The notes beneath the pieces were generated by a model that was not told the origin of the DNA, did no database searches, and saw only the letters and a list, made by a program, of their open reading frames with translations. The translations under genes were made by a program, and so were the position numbers. A stretch of DNA of 14,347 nt. Origin: an uncultured Candidatus Udaeobacter sp. Lineage in GTDB: Bacteria > Verrucomicrobiota > Verrucomicrobiia > Chthoniobacterales > UBA10450. Numbering within the stretch: the stretch's first letter is position 1; each line of letters begins with the position of its first letter. Shown piece after piece: positions 1 to 6,146 of this stretch. The stretch is taken from the NCBI GenBank assembly GCA_955652245.1, contig CATPAV010000040.1, positions 1-14,347 on the forward strand, given 5' to 3'.

Positions 1-399
1 CGTTTCCATAATGAGTGTATCGGCTTGCCGCCACTGCGCCTGCTCGGCGGATTTTCCTGGCCGCAGTTTGAAATCGCCGGTGTAAAGCAGCGTGTCACCC
101 GCCGTGAAAAGGCAAAGTTGTGCCGAACCAAAGATGTGACCGGCGGGTAACAGCATAAGATCGAGATCATGCACCGTTCGCCTTTCACCAAATGGCAGCA
201 CATGCTCAGTGCGAATGCCCGGCAGGCGGACATGCATCAAACGCGCGGTGCGCTCGGAAAGGATGATCTCATCATGGGGCGCAATGTGGTCGCTGTGCGC
301 GTGTGAAACGAAGGCGAAGCGCTTTGCATCCCACGGGTCGAGCCAGAGATCCTGCTGCGGCAAATAAACACCGCGCTCATAACGAACGTCGATCACCAT
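1..399 (-). CDS. MBL-fold exonuclease-like metallohydrolase, N-terminal part
   Basis: Partial gene; it starts at ATG 399-397 and runs off the left edge after 133 codons with no stop. The translation carries the metallo-beta-lactamase metal-binding motif HAHSDH (residues 33-38), a further His in AGHIFGSAQ (about residue 88) and an Asp in YTGDFKLRPG (about residue 109). This arrangement is typical of the COG1236 group of MBL/beta-CASP nucleases, which includes RNA 3'-end processing-type exonucleases and the ligase-associated DNA exonucleases. I infer a two-zinc hydrolase acting on nucleic acid in the cytoplasm. The beta-CASP region and C-terminus lie outside the window, so DNA versus RNA cannot be decided. 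The start is chosen because the protein aligns from just upstream of the first beta strand; no clear ribosome binding site precedes it. It is divergent from the exported protein at 625. Confidence 0.85.
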   Translation of the reverse strand, partial: MVIDVRYERGVYLPQQDLWLDPWDAKRFAFVSHAHSDHIAPHDEIILSERTARLMHVRLPGIRTEHVLPFGERRTVHDLDLMLLPAGHIFGSAQLCLFTAGDTLLYTGDFKLRPGKSAEQAQWRQADTLIMET

Positions 400-624
400 G
401 AAATTTATGCGTGAATCTTTGGGAGAGAAAACGAGTTTTAAGACAGCACAGCTATGTCTGGTCAGTCGGTTAGCTGGTCTTCCCTTCGCTAGCAGAATTG
501 AATCCAGAATGGGACGAGTGCTCGCAAACGAGACGAAGGTTTTTTCTTCCAGTTTTCTTTTCGTCCCACTTGTCCGGGCCGCAGAGCATTGACACGCCAC
601 CCAAGAACCGGTTTTATTCCGTCG
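400..624. other. Divergent intergenic region with inverted repeats
   Basis: This 225-base stretch separates the minus-strand hydrolase from the plus-strand exported protein. I see no convincing gene in it. It holds two inverted-repeat structures. In the first, AGAC (441-444) plus CAGCTA (449-454) can pair with TAGCTGGTCT (471-480), giving 10 base pairs with a 4-base bulge and a 16-base loop. In the second, TGGGACGA (510-517) pairs exactly with TCGTCCCA (561-568) and encloses a small CTCG-CAAA-CGAG hairpin at 521-532. The promoters of both flanking genes should lie here, but no confident -35/-10 pair was found. A regulatory or RNA-structural role is inference only. Confidence 0.4.
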
Positions 625-1221
625 ATGAGGCTTGCTGCTGCACCACTTGGTTTGATCTATTACGTTTTAGCTGTTTTCAGTGTGAGCGGCGCCGAAGAAC
701 CCAGAATCGTCGAAAAAGTAACGCCGCTCCCGATCGCGTTGAGCAAAGATTTCGAATTTCGAAAAACGAAACTTTTTTCCATAAGCAACAAGCCTCTGCA
801 GGAAAAGACACGCAATGCGCAGAGTACTACGTCAAAACCAGGAAAGCTATCGAGTACGTCCCCTTCGTCAAAATCGGCTACAGTGCAGGACGCTTCAATC
901 ACATTCGAGCGGCAATACCGGCTCTTCGGTGCCGTGACCCTGCTCGATCAACTTCAACGTTTTGGCGATTATTTCGATTTCTTTTGGCGCGCCAAGCGAC
1001 CGGCCGATATCACGGTGCGTCTGGAGTATCGCCAGGAGAAGTTGCACGAACACGTCCAGGCTCAGGAGATTTCATATCCCAACGTACACGGCACGCATAA
1101 GACGGAGTTCAAGGTCATCGGCGACGATTACTTTGACGATGGGCGAGTGATTAGCTGGCGTTGCTTGTTGATAGAAAACGGGCGAGTTGTAGCCGAGAAC
1201 CGCTCCTATATGTGGGAGTAA
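625..1221 (+). CDS. Exported protein of unknown function
   Basis: I do not recognise a named family. Starting at ATG 625 the product is 198 residues. It begins with Met-Arg and a hydrophobic stretch of about 20 residues ending SVSGA-EE, which reads as a Sec signal peptide with cleavage near residue 23, so the protein is probably periplasmic or cell-surface. Residues about 60-90 form a low-complexity Ser/Thr/Lys linker. From about residue 95 there is a compact C-terminal domain rich in aromatic residues and alternating beta-strand patterns, with RLEYRQ, KTEFKVIGDDYFDDGRVISW and an ending in SYMWE. A TTG 12 codons upstream (589) is open in the same frame, but starting there would bury the signal peptide, so ATG 625 is preferred. 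No catalytic motif is visible. It precedes the STAS gene by 118 bases and may be unrelated to it. Confidence 0.7.
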   Translation: MRLAAAPLGLIYYVLAVFSVSGAEEPRIVEKVTPLPIALSKDFEFRKTKLFSISNKPLQEKTRNAQSTTSKPGKLSSTSPSSKSATVQDASITFERQYRLFGAVTLLDQLQRFGDYFDFFWRAKRPADITVRLEYRQEKLHEHVQAQEISYPNVHGTHKTEFKVIGDDYFDDGRVISWRCLLIENGRVVAENRSYMWE

Positions 1222-1339
1222 CGCGACCGGCTGTTTCCAGAACATAGCTTTCCGGATTTTGAATCAATTCCTCGGGACTTCCACGGTCTTGCCGGGTTTG
1301 ACAGCATGCCTCTCGGTCTTGTATCTTTATGGAGTAAAC

Positions 1340-1855
1340 GTGGAGTCATCGATTCAAGTCGGGGTAAATGGTCCAGCCGTATGGGTGAAAGTGGAGGGAA
1401 AGGGCAGTTTCCTGAACAGCGGGAACCTGAAAGAGTTCGCTCGCGAGATGTTGAACCGCGGTTATCGCGAATTTGTGATTGATTTGGCGCATTGCGCGAT
1501 GATGGATTCCACATTTATGGGCACAATGGCCAGCGTGGCGTTGCGCTTGAAGGAACTCGGCCACGGTCATCTCCACGTTATTCGTTGCGGGAACCGGAGC
1601 CAAGAACTCCTCTCCGGGCTTGGCCTCGATCAGATATTTGATATTCACGCCAATGGTTCGACCGCGCCTGAATGTGAGGCGCTCGAACATGACTCCAAGG
1701 ATGGGCGGCAAGAGACAAAAAAAAGGGAGCAAACGGAAACAATACTGGAGGCGCACGAAGCTCTTTGCGAGGCGGCGCCGGAAAATCTCTTTCGTTTTAA
1801 GGACGTTCTCGAGTATTTAAAACAAGACCTTCATCACGAGACGCCTTCGAAGTAA
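1340..1855 (+). CDS. STAS-domain protein (anti-sigma factor antagonist type)
   Basis: The product is 171 residues from GTG 1340. The start is chosen because GGAG (1331-1334) sits 5 bases upstream and the STAS fold begins right after; a TTG at 1259 is also open but would add 27 residues without family support. Residues 1-105 match a STAS domain: VWVKVEGKGSF, FVIDLAHC, then MMDSTFMGTMA. The serine in this MDST segment (residue 57) aligns with the phosphorylated Ser58 of Bacillus SpoIIAA, so phosphorylation control is plausible. Residues about 107-171 form a charged extension not found in the minimal roughly 110-residue antagonists. In known partner-switching systems such a protein is phosphorylated by a kinase/anti-sigma factor and dephosphorylated by a PP2C phosphatase. 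A phosphatase of that type begins 11 bases downstream, so the two probably form a pair. No kinase gene is present here. Confidence 0.85.
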   Translation: MESSIQVGVNGPAVWVKVEGKGSFLNSGNLKEFAREMLNRGYREFVIDLAHCAMMDSTFMGTMASVALRLKELGHGHLHVIRCGNRSQELLSGLGLDQIFDIHANGSTAPECEALEHDSKDGRQETKKREQTETILEAHEALCEAAPENLFRFKDVLEYLKQDLHHETPSK

Positions 1856-1866
1856 GCTGGCCCTTC

Positions 1867-3306
1867 ATGACGTGGCCGATTCTTCTCTTCGGACTGTTTC
1901 TCGCGTCTGTGGCCGGGTGGATTTTTACCGCCTATACGCAGACCCGGCGGATTCGAGCGTTGGAGCGCTCGCATGAGGAAATTCAGGTCGAAGAAACTCT
2001 GGTTTTCGATTTCCTCCACGGGCTGGGAGAAGCTTTCAGCGACACCATTCGACCTAATGAATTGCACCGGCTCATCGTCGAAGGGGCAACCCGTATTCTC
2101 GATGCACACGGCGGCGCGCTTTATGTGACCGATCGCACAGGCGGAAAGCTCACTCCAGCCTTTATCTCGAAGGGTTGCCCACCGCTGGTAGATGTTCCCC
2201 CGGACATTTTACAGCAAGCGGCCGCCACTCCGATCGCGCTCGAGAGCTACCTGCGATTGCGCTCGATTGCTCCGGGGGAGGGGCTTATCGGGCGTGTTTG
2301 GCAAACAGGGCAGTCTGTTTGCTTCAGCGAACTCTCACAGGTGCCAGAGCTCGTGAAATTACGTGACAGTGCTTTTGGCACTGCCTCCGTGATGGCGGCA
2401 TCGCTTTCCTACGGAAAACAAGACCTCGGTGTCCTCGCCGTCGCCAATGGCCCAATGGGTGCGCCGTTTTCGCAAGGCGATTTCATTGTTTTTAAATCGA
2501 TTGCCGAACAGTCCGCCTTTGCCCTTTACAACGCCATCATTTACTCGATGGCGAATGAAAAGAAGCGACTTGATCACGACCTCGAGATTGCACGGGATAT
2601 TCAGCGGATTTTGCTTCCGGCGGAAGCGCCGGCCATCAACGGTTTTCAAATCAGCGGCATTAACGTACCCGCCCGCCAGGTGAGCGGCGATTATTTTGAT
2701 TACATTCGTGTCGATGACGAACGACTTGGTGTTGCAATCGCCGACGTTTCCGGCAAAGGCGTTCCGGCATCGCTGATCATGGCGATTTGTCGCAGCGTTT
2801 TGCGTGCTGAAGCGGCGCGGAATCCTTCCCCAGCCGATGTTTTGCGAAAAGTAAACCGGCAACTTTATCCCGACATCAAGGAAGACATGTTTATCAGTAT
2901 CGCATATCTCATCCTTGACCACGAGCGCAATGGCATCACCCTCGCACGCGGTGGACACGACGCGCCATTGCTTTACAAGCAAAAGTCGCAAAGCGTTACG
3001 CCGGTAAAATCCCCCGGGATGGTCCTTGGAATTGACAGCGGAAACGTGTTCGATAGGATTACAAACGACTTCGCTGTCCCCCTCGAGCGCGATGATTGCC
3101 TCATCCTTTACACCGACGGGGTGACGGAAACGCTAAATACGGAAGGAGACGAATTCGGTCTTGAGCGCACAATCGAGTCTGTCCGGGCCAGCGCGAGTGA
3201 TGGCGCCCAAGCAATTGTAAGGCGAGTTATCGATGATGTCCGTAATTTTGCCGGTTCGCAGCCCCAAAATGACGACATCACTCTGATCGCCATCCGCAAA
3301 ACATGA
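1867..3306 (+). CDS. Membrane-anchored GAF-SpoIIE serine phosphatase (RsbU type)
   Basis: The 479-residue product has one N-terminal membrane helix (about 4-23), a short basic and coiled segment (25-45), a GAF sensor domain (about 43-225) and a C-terminal PP2C/SpoIIE domain (about 235-479). Phosphatase motifs are clear: linker signature ARDIQRILLP (242-251), SGDYFD (273-278), DVSGKGVPA (293-301), YTDGVTE (415-421) and NDDITLI (468-474). They supply the Asp residues that hold the catalytic Mn/Mg ions. The expected role is to dephosphorylate a STAS antagonist in response to a signal sensed by GAF, and the STAS gene immediately upstream is the natural substrate (inference). The start ATG 1867 directly precedes the membrane helix. 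The stop overlaps the grpE start (ATGA), implying translational coupling with a chaperone gene. Nothing suggests truncation. Confidence 0.93.
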   Translation: MTWPILLFGLFLASVAGWIFTAYTQTRRIRALERSHEEIQVEETLVFDFLHGLGEAFSDTIRPNELHRLIVEGATRILDAHGGALYVTDRTGGKLTPAFISKGCPPLVDVPPDILQQAAATPIALESYLRLRSIAPGEGLIGRVWQTGQSVCFSELSQVPELVKLRDSAFGTASVMAASLSYGKQDLGVLAVANGPMGAPFSQGDFIVFKSIAEQSAFALYNAIIYSMANEKKRLDHDLEIARDIQRILLPAEAPAINGFQISGINVPARQVSGDYFDYIRVDDERLGVAIADVSGKGVPASLIMAICRSVLRAEAARNPSPADVLRKVNRQLYPDIKEDMFISIAYLILDHERNGITLARGGHDAPLLYKQKSQSVTPVKSPGMVLGIDSGNVFDRITNDFAVPLERDDCLILYTDGVTETLNTEGDEFGLERTIESVRASASDGAQAIVRRVIDDVRNFAGSQPQNDDITLIAIRKT

Positions 3307-3905
3307 AAAAGATTCCTATGATCGAACAACGTCGGGAGCCTGACAGGTCGATACCGGCAAATCCGACGAAGGTCGCGAGCCAGGCATCGACATCGGCTGC
3401 ACCCGAGGCGGAACGAAGCGAAACAGAGGATCCGATGGCCGGTTTGCAGGCTGATCTCGACCGTTTTCGCGATCTTGCACTGCGCAGCCAGGCCGACTTT
3501 GAAAATTATAAAAAGCGCTGTGCCCGCGAAAAGGAAGACGCGATTAAATACGCGAACGCTTCCTTGCTGGAGCGGCTGGTGGCGATCGTCGACAATTTCA
3601 AGCTTGGTCTGGAAGCCGCGCGAGGCGAAAGCGAACAGTCTCCGATTTATTCCGGGATGACTCTCGTGCTGAAACAACTCAACGATTTCCTCGCTGAAAA
3701 TGGATTGCAGGCAATTGAAGCTGAGGGAAAAAAATTCGATCCAAATTTGCACGAAGCGATTGCGCATGAACCGAGCGAGCAATTTTCGGAAGGCACCGTT
3801 ATCCGCCAGACCCGCCGCGGTTATCGATTCAAGGATCGCTTACTGCGGCCTTCGAGTGTTGTCGTTTCATCGGGCCCAGCAAAGAAAGTGACGAGTGACA
3901 GGTGA
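3303..3905 (+). CDS. grpE: Nucleotide exchange factor GrpE
   Basis: This 200-residue GrpE is the DnaK (Hsp70) nucleotide exchange factor, a cytoplasmic homodimer that releases ADP from DnaK. Residues 1-45 are a variable polar head, 48-95 form the long dimerising helix (with DFENYKKRCAREKED), and the beta domain carries the family signature: KFDPNLHEAIAHE (144-156) and GTVIRQTRRGYRFKDRLLRPSSV (164-186). The start ATG 3303 overlaps the phosphatase stop by 4 bases; ATG 3318 is a possible alternative. The last codons (VTSDR) and the TGA stop lie inside a heptanucleotide repeat array (3887-3914), so the array has shaped the C-terminus of the protein. dnaJ follows at 60 bases. No CIRCE operator was found upstream, so heat-shock control by HrcA is not supported at this site. 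Confidence 0.96.
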   Translation: MKKIPMIEQRREPDRSIPANPTKVASQASTSAAPEAERSETEDPMAGLQADLDRFRDLALRSQADFENYKKRCAREKEDAIKYANASLLERLVAIVDNFKLGLEAARGESEQSPIYSGMTLVLKQLNDFLAENGLQAIEAEGKKFDPNLHEAIAHEPSEQFSEGTVIRQTRRGYRFKDRLLRPSSVVVSSGPAKKVTSDR

Positions 3906-3957
3906 CGAGTGAGCGACACGCTTCCTTTTGTCACTAGTCATTGGTCACTCATCACTT
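3887..3957. repeat. Inverted pair of heptanucleotide repeat arrays
   Basis: Four tandem 7-base units with consensus AGTGACN occupy 3887-3914 (units begin at 3887, 3894, 3901 and 3908). Four units of the reverse complement (NGTCACT type) occupy 3930-3957 (units begin at 3930, 3937, 3944 and 3951). The two arms, taken as 3888-3912 and 3931-3955, match at 20 of 25 positions and enclose an 18-base spacer, so they can fold into a long imperfect hairpin, followed by TTTTTG. The TGA core of each unit, combined with period 7, puts a stop in all three frames; the one at 3903-3905 ends grpE. The right arm ends 7 bases before the dnaJ ATG. A role as attenuator, terminator or mobile repeat is inference. 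Confidence 0.8.
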
Positions 3958-3964
3958 TTTGAAA

Positions 3965-5107
3965 ATGGCCACCACGAAACGCGATTATTATGAAGTTCTC
4001 GGTGTGGAGCACAACGTTTCCGGGGAGGAAATCAAGCGCGCTTATCGCAACCTCGCGGTCAAGTTTCATCCGGACAAAAATCCCGATGACCCCCATACCG
4101 AGGAAAAATTTAAGGAGCTCGGCGAAGCTTACGATGTCCTAATCGACTCGGATAAACGCGCGGCCTACGATCGTTTCGGCCACGCCGCCTTCGCACCGGG
4201 AGGTGCGGGTTTCGGTGGCGGTGGTTTTCATGATCCGTTCGATATTTTCCGTGAAGTTTTCGGCAGTGGCGGAATCGGCGGCGGCATTTTCGAGACATTC
4301 TTTGGGGGCGCGGGCACGCGTGCGCAAGATCGACAACGTGGTTCCGATTTGCGTTACGACATGGAGATCAGGCTCGAGGAGGCGGCGTTCGGCGTCGAAA
4401 AAGAAATTGAAATCGCGAAGCTGGAGACCTGCGATAAATGTCAGGGTAGCGGCGCTGAGCCTGGTTCGCGAAGCATTACGTGTCCCATTTGCAGCGGCCG
4501 TGGGCAGGTGATCAGTTCGCGTGGATTCTTTCAGGTTTCGCAAACATGTCCGCGCTGTCGCGGCGCCGGACAGATCATCGAGAAGCCTTGTCGGCAATGT
4601 CATGGCGAGGGGCGCGTGGAAAAATTGAGCCGCATTAAATTGAAGATTCCGGCTGGAATCAACGAGGGCGCGCGGCTGCGCTCCTCGCGCAACGGCGAGG
4701 CCGGTATTCGCGGCGGGTGGCAGGGCGATCTTTACGTCGTCATTCACATCAAGGAGCACAAAATCTTCCAGCGCGACGGCGACAATCTTTATTGTGAAGT
4801 TCCGATTCCCTTTTCGATCGCGGCGTTGGGCGGGCAGGTGGACGTGCCGACGCTTGAAGGGAAGGCGCATTTGAGGGTGCCGGCCGGCGCGCAAAGCGGA
4901 CAAATCTTCAAGCTACGTGGCAAAGGTATCGTCCACGTCAATGGGCGCGACCGTGGCGATTTGCTCGTGCGGTTGATCGTGGAGGTGCCATCGCGTCTGA
5001 ATGCTGAACAACGCCGCAAGCTCGAAGAATTTGCCGCACTGTGCGGCGAGGAAAACGCGCCGATGCGCAAAAGTTTCTTCGAACGTGCGAAAGAATTCTT
5101 CCAATAA
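3965..5107 (+). CDS. dnaJ: Chaperone protein DnaJ
   Basis: This is a full-length type I DnaJ (380 residues), the Hsp40 that delivers substrates to DnaK and stimulates its ATPase. Domains in order: J-domain (5-70) with HPD at 35-37; a Gly/Phe-rich linker (about 75-118); a zinc-finger region with four complete CxxCxGxG-type repeats at 156 (CDKCQGSG), 173 (CPICSGRG), 195 (CPRCRGAG) and 209 (CRQCHGEG); and the C-terminal substrate-binding and dimerisation region ending SFFERAKEFFQ. The start is ATG 3965, giving the usual MATTKRDYYEVLGV beginning. A TTG at 3941 is in frame, but it lies in the inverted repeat and would add eight unrelated residues. It shares strand and order with grpE. The hairpin-forming repeat between them could modulate dnaJ translation or transcription. 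Confidence 0.97.
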   Translation: MATTKRDYYEVLGVEHNVSGEEIKRAYRNLAVKFHPDKNPDDPHTEEKFKELGEAYDVLIDSDKRAAYDRFGHAAFAPGGAGFGGGGFHDPFDIFREVFGSGGIGGGIFETFFGGAGTRAQDRQRGSDLRYDMEIRLEEAAFGVEKEIEIAKLETCDKCQGSGAEPGSRSITCPICSGRGQVISSRGFFQVSQTCPRCRGAGQIIEKPCRQCHGEGRVEKLSRIKLKIPAGINEGARLRSSRNGEAGIRGGWQGDLYVVIHIKEHKIFQRDGDNLYCEVPIPFSIAALGGQVDVPTLEGKAHLRVPAGAQSGQIFKLRGKGIVHVNGRDRGDLLVRLIVEVPSRLNAEQRRKLEEFAALCGEENAPMRKSFFERAKEFFQ

Positions 5108-5184
5108 ATAAATGCGCGTAGGAAGGCAAGTGGAACGTCGCCCCGCTATTCAGCCGCAGCACTTGGTTATCGAGTATCTCAACG

Positions 5185-6057
5185 ATGCCTAACGATGCTG
5201 TAAAGCTGATCGAATGCCCCCGCGATGCGTGGCAGGGTCTCAAGGCACTGATCCCCACGGGCGTGAAAGCACAATATTTACGCGCGCTGATCGGCGCGGG
5301 ATTCAAGCACATCGATGCCGTAAGCTTTGTCTGTCCAAAGGCAGTGCCACAGATGGCCGATAGCGAAAAGGTGCTGGAGCAACTCGATCCGCCCGACGAT
5401 GTCGAAATCATTGGCATTGTGGTGAACCAGAAAGGTGTGGAGCGCGCGATCGCAACCGAAGCCGTGACGACGCTCGGTTACCCCTATTCGATCTCTGAGA
5501 CGTTTCTGCGCAAGAACCAGAACCAGTCGTGCGAGGAGAACTACAAAATTCTGAAGGCAATCAAAAAGAAAGCCGACGAATCGGGATTCGACCTAGTGGT
5601 CTACATCTCCATGGCCTTCGGAAATCCGTACGGCGATCCCTGGGATGAAGACAAGTTGCGTCAGGCAATGGGAGAAATAATCGCGCTTGAGATCCGATCC
5701 ATCTCCCTTGCAGACACAGTTGGTGTTGCCGCACCCGAACTTGTTGGCCGCGTGGTCTGCACAGTGATAAGCGACTACGGCGCGTACGACATCGGCGTCC
5801 ACATGCACAGCACACATGTCGAGGCAGCAGCCAAAGTGCTAGCCGCTTACGACGCTGGTTGTCGCCGCATTGATTCGGCGATCGGTGGCCTTGGTGGCTG
5901 TCCTTTTGCGCAGGATACATTGGTTGGGAACATTCCGACAGAGAGCGTCATCGAGGCGCTGCAAGAACGCGGCGTGGCCCTGTCGGTAAGCAAATCGCTG
6001 AAAAGTGTGGTGGCGATGAATGCGGACATCGCCTCGAAATACGAAAGCGAAAACTGA
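5185..6057 (+). CDS. Hydroxymethylglutaryl-CoA lyase-like enzyme
   Basis: This 290-residue TIM-barrel protein belongs to the HMGL-like (DRE-TIM) family. The expected reaction is cleavage of 3-hydroxy-3-methylglutaryl-CoA to acetoacetate and acetyl-CoA, the last step of leucine breakdown, in the cytoplasm. Visible catalytic features are Arg13-Asp14 in ECPRDAWQG, SFVCPKAVPQMAD (47-59), the metal-binding HMH pair (206 and 208), and the flexible-loop cysteine in GGLGGCPFA (Cys239) followed by GNIPTE (248-253). The first motif differs from the mitochondrial/proteobacterial GPRDGLQN form and resembles the ECPRDAMQG type I recall from Bacteroidetes. The start ATG 5185 gives the family-typical N-terminus; no strong ribosome binding site is seen. 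No other leucine-degradation gene lies nearby, so substrate assignment rests on family membership. A related aldolase activity cannot be excluded. Confidence 0.85.
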   Translation: MPNDAVKLIECPRDAWQGLKALIPTGVKAQYLRALIGAGFKHIDAVSFVCPKAVPQMADSEKVLEQLDPPDDVEIIGIVVNQKGVERAIATEAVTTLGYPYSISETFLRKNQNQSCEENYKILKAIKKKADESGFDLVVYISMAFGNPYGDPWDEDKLRQAMGEIIALEIRSISLADTVGVAAPELVGRVVCTVISDYGAYDIGVHMHSTHVEAAAKVLAAYDAGCRRIDSAIGGLGGCPFAQDTLVGNIPTESVIEALQERGVALSVSKSLKSVVAMNADIASKYESEN

Positions 6058-6110
6058 CGCAGTAAATCCCGACACACTGTTTCAAGTTCACGAGCGCGTC
6101 GATGTCTTTT

Positions 6111-6138
6111 CTGAACCCTGAAAACTGAATCCTGAAAC
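6111..6138. repeat. Four-unit heptanucleotide tandem repeat before rsmE
   Basis: Four consecutive 7-base units, each beginning CTGAA, start at 6111, 6118, 6125 and 6132; units vary only in the last two bases (for example CTGAACC and CTGAAAC). The TGA cores at 6112, 6119, 6126 and 6133 fall in all three reading frames. The array ends 8 bases before the rsmE ATG, where a ribosome binding site would normally lie. The unit differs from that of the grpE-dnaJ array, but period, TGA core and placement are the same. Function is unknown. Confidence 0.75.
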
Positions 6139-6146
6139 CCGCTGCC

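Noticed and set aside
498..1100. 200-codon plus-strand frame overlapping the exported protein
   Set aside because: The other frame has a signal peptide and a coherent domain; this one is Arg/Ser-rich with shadow character.
1346..1756. 136-codon minus-strand frame opposite the STAS gene
   Set aside because: The STAS frame has clear family motifs; the antisense frame has none.
2359..2991. 210-codon minus-strand open frame inside the phosphatase gene
   Set aside because: It lies opposite intact GAF and SpoIIE motifs and shows no family features.
3888..3957. CIRCE heat-shock operator or simple intrinsic terminator between grpE and dnaJ
   Set aside because: The GAGTG elements resemble half of CIRCE, but the TTAGCACTC-N9-GAGTGCTAA arrangement is absent. 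Period 7 in both arms and the position inside the grpE end fit a tandem repeat better than a plain terminator.
4139..4903. 254-codon open frame on the minus strand inside dnaJ
   Set aside because: It is antisense to a complete, motif-rich dnaJ; its composition is Arg-rich shadow sequence with no recognisable domain.
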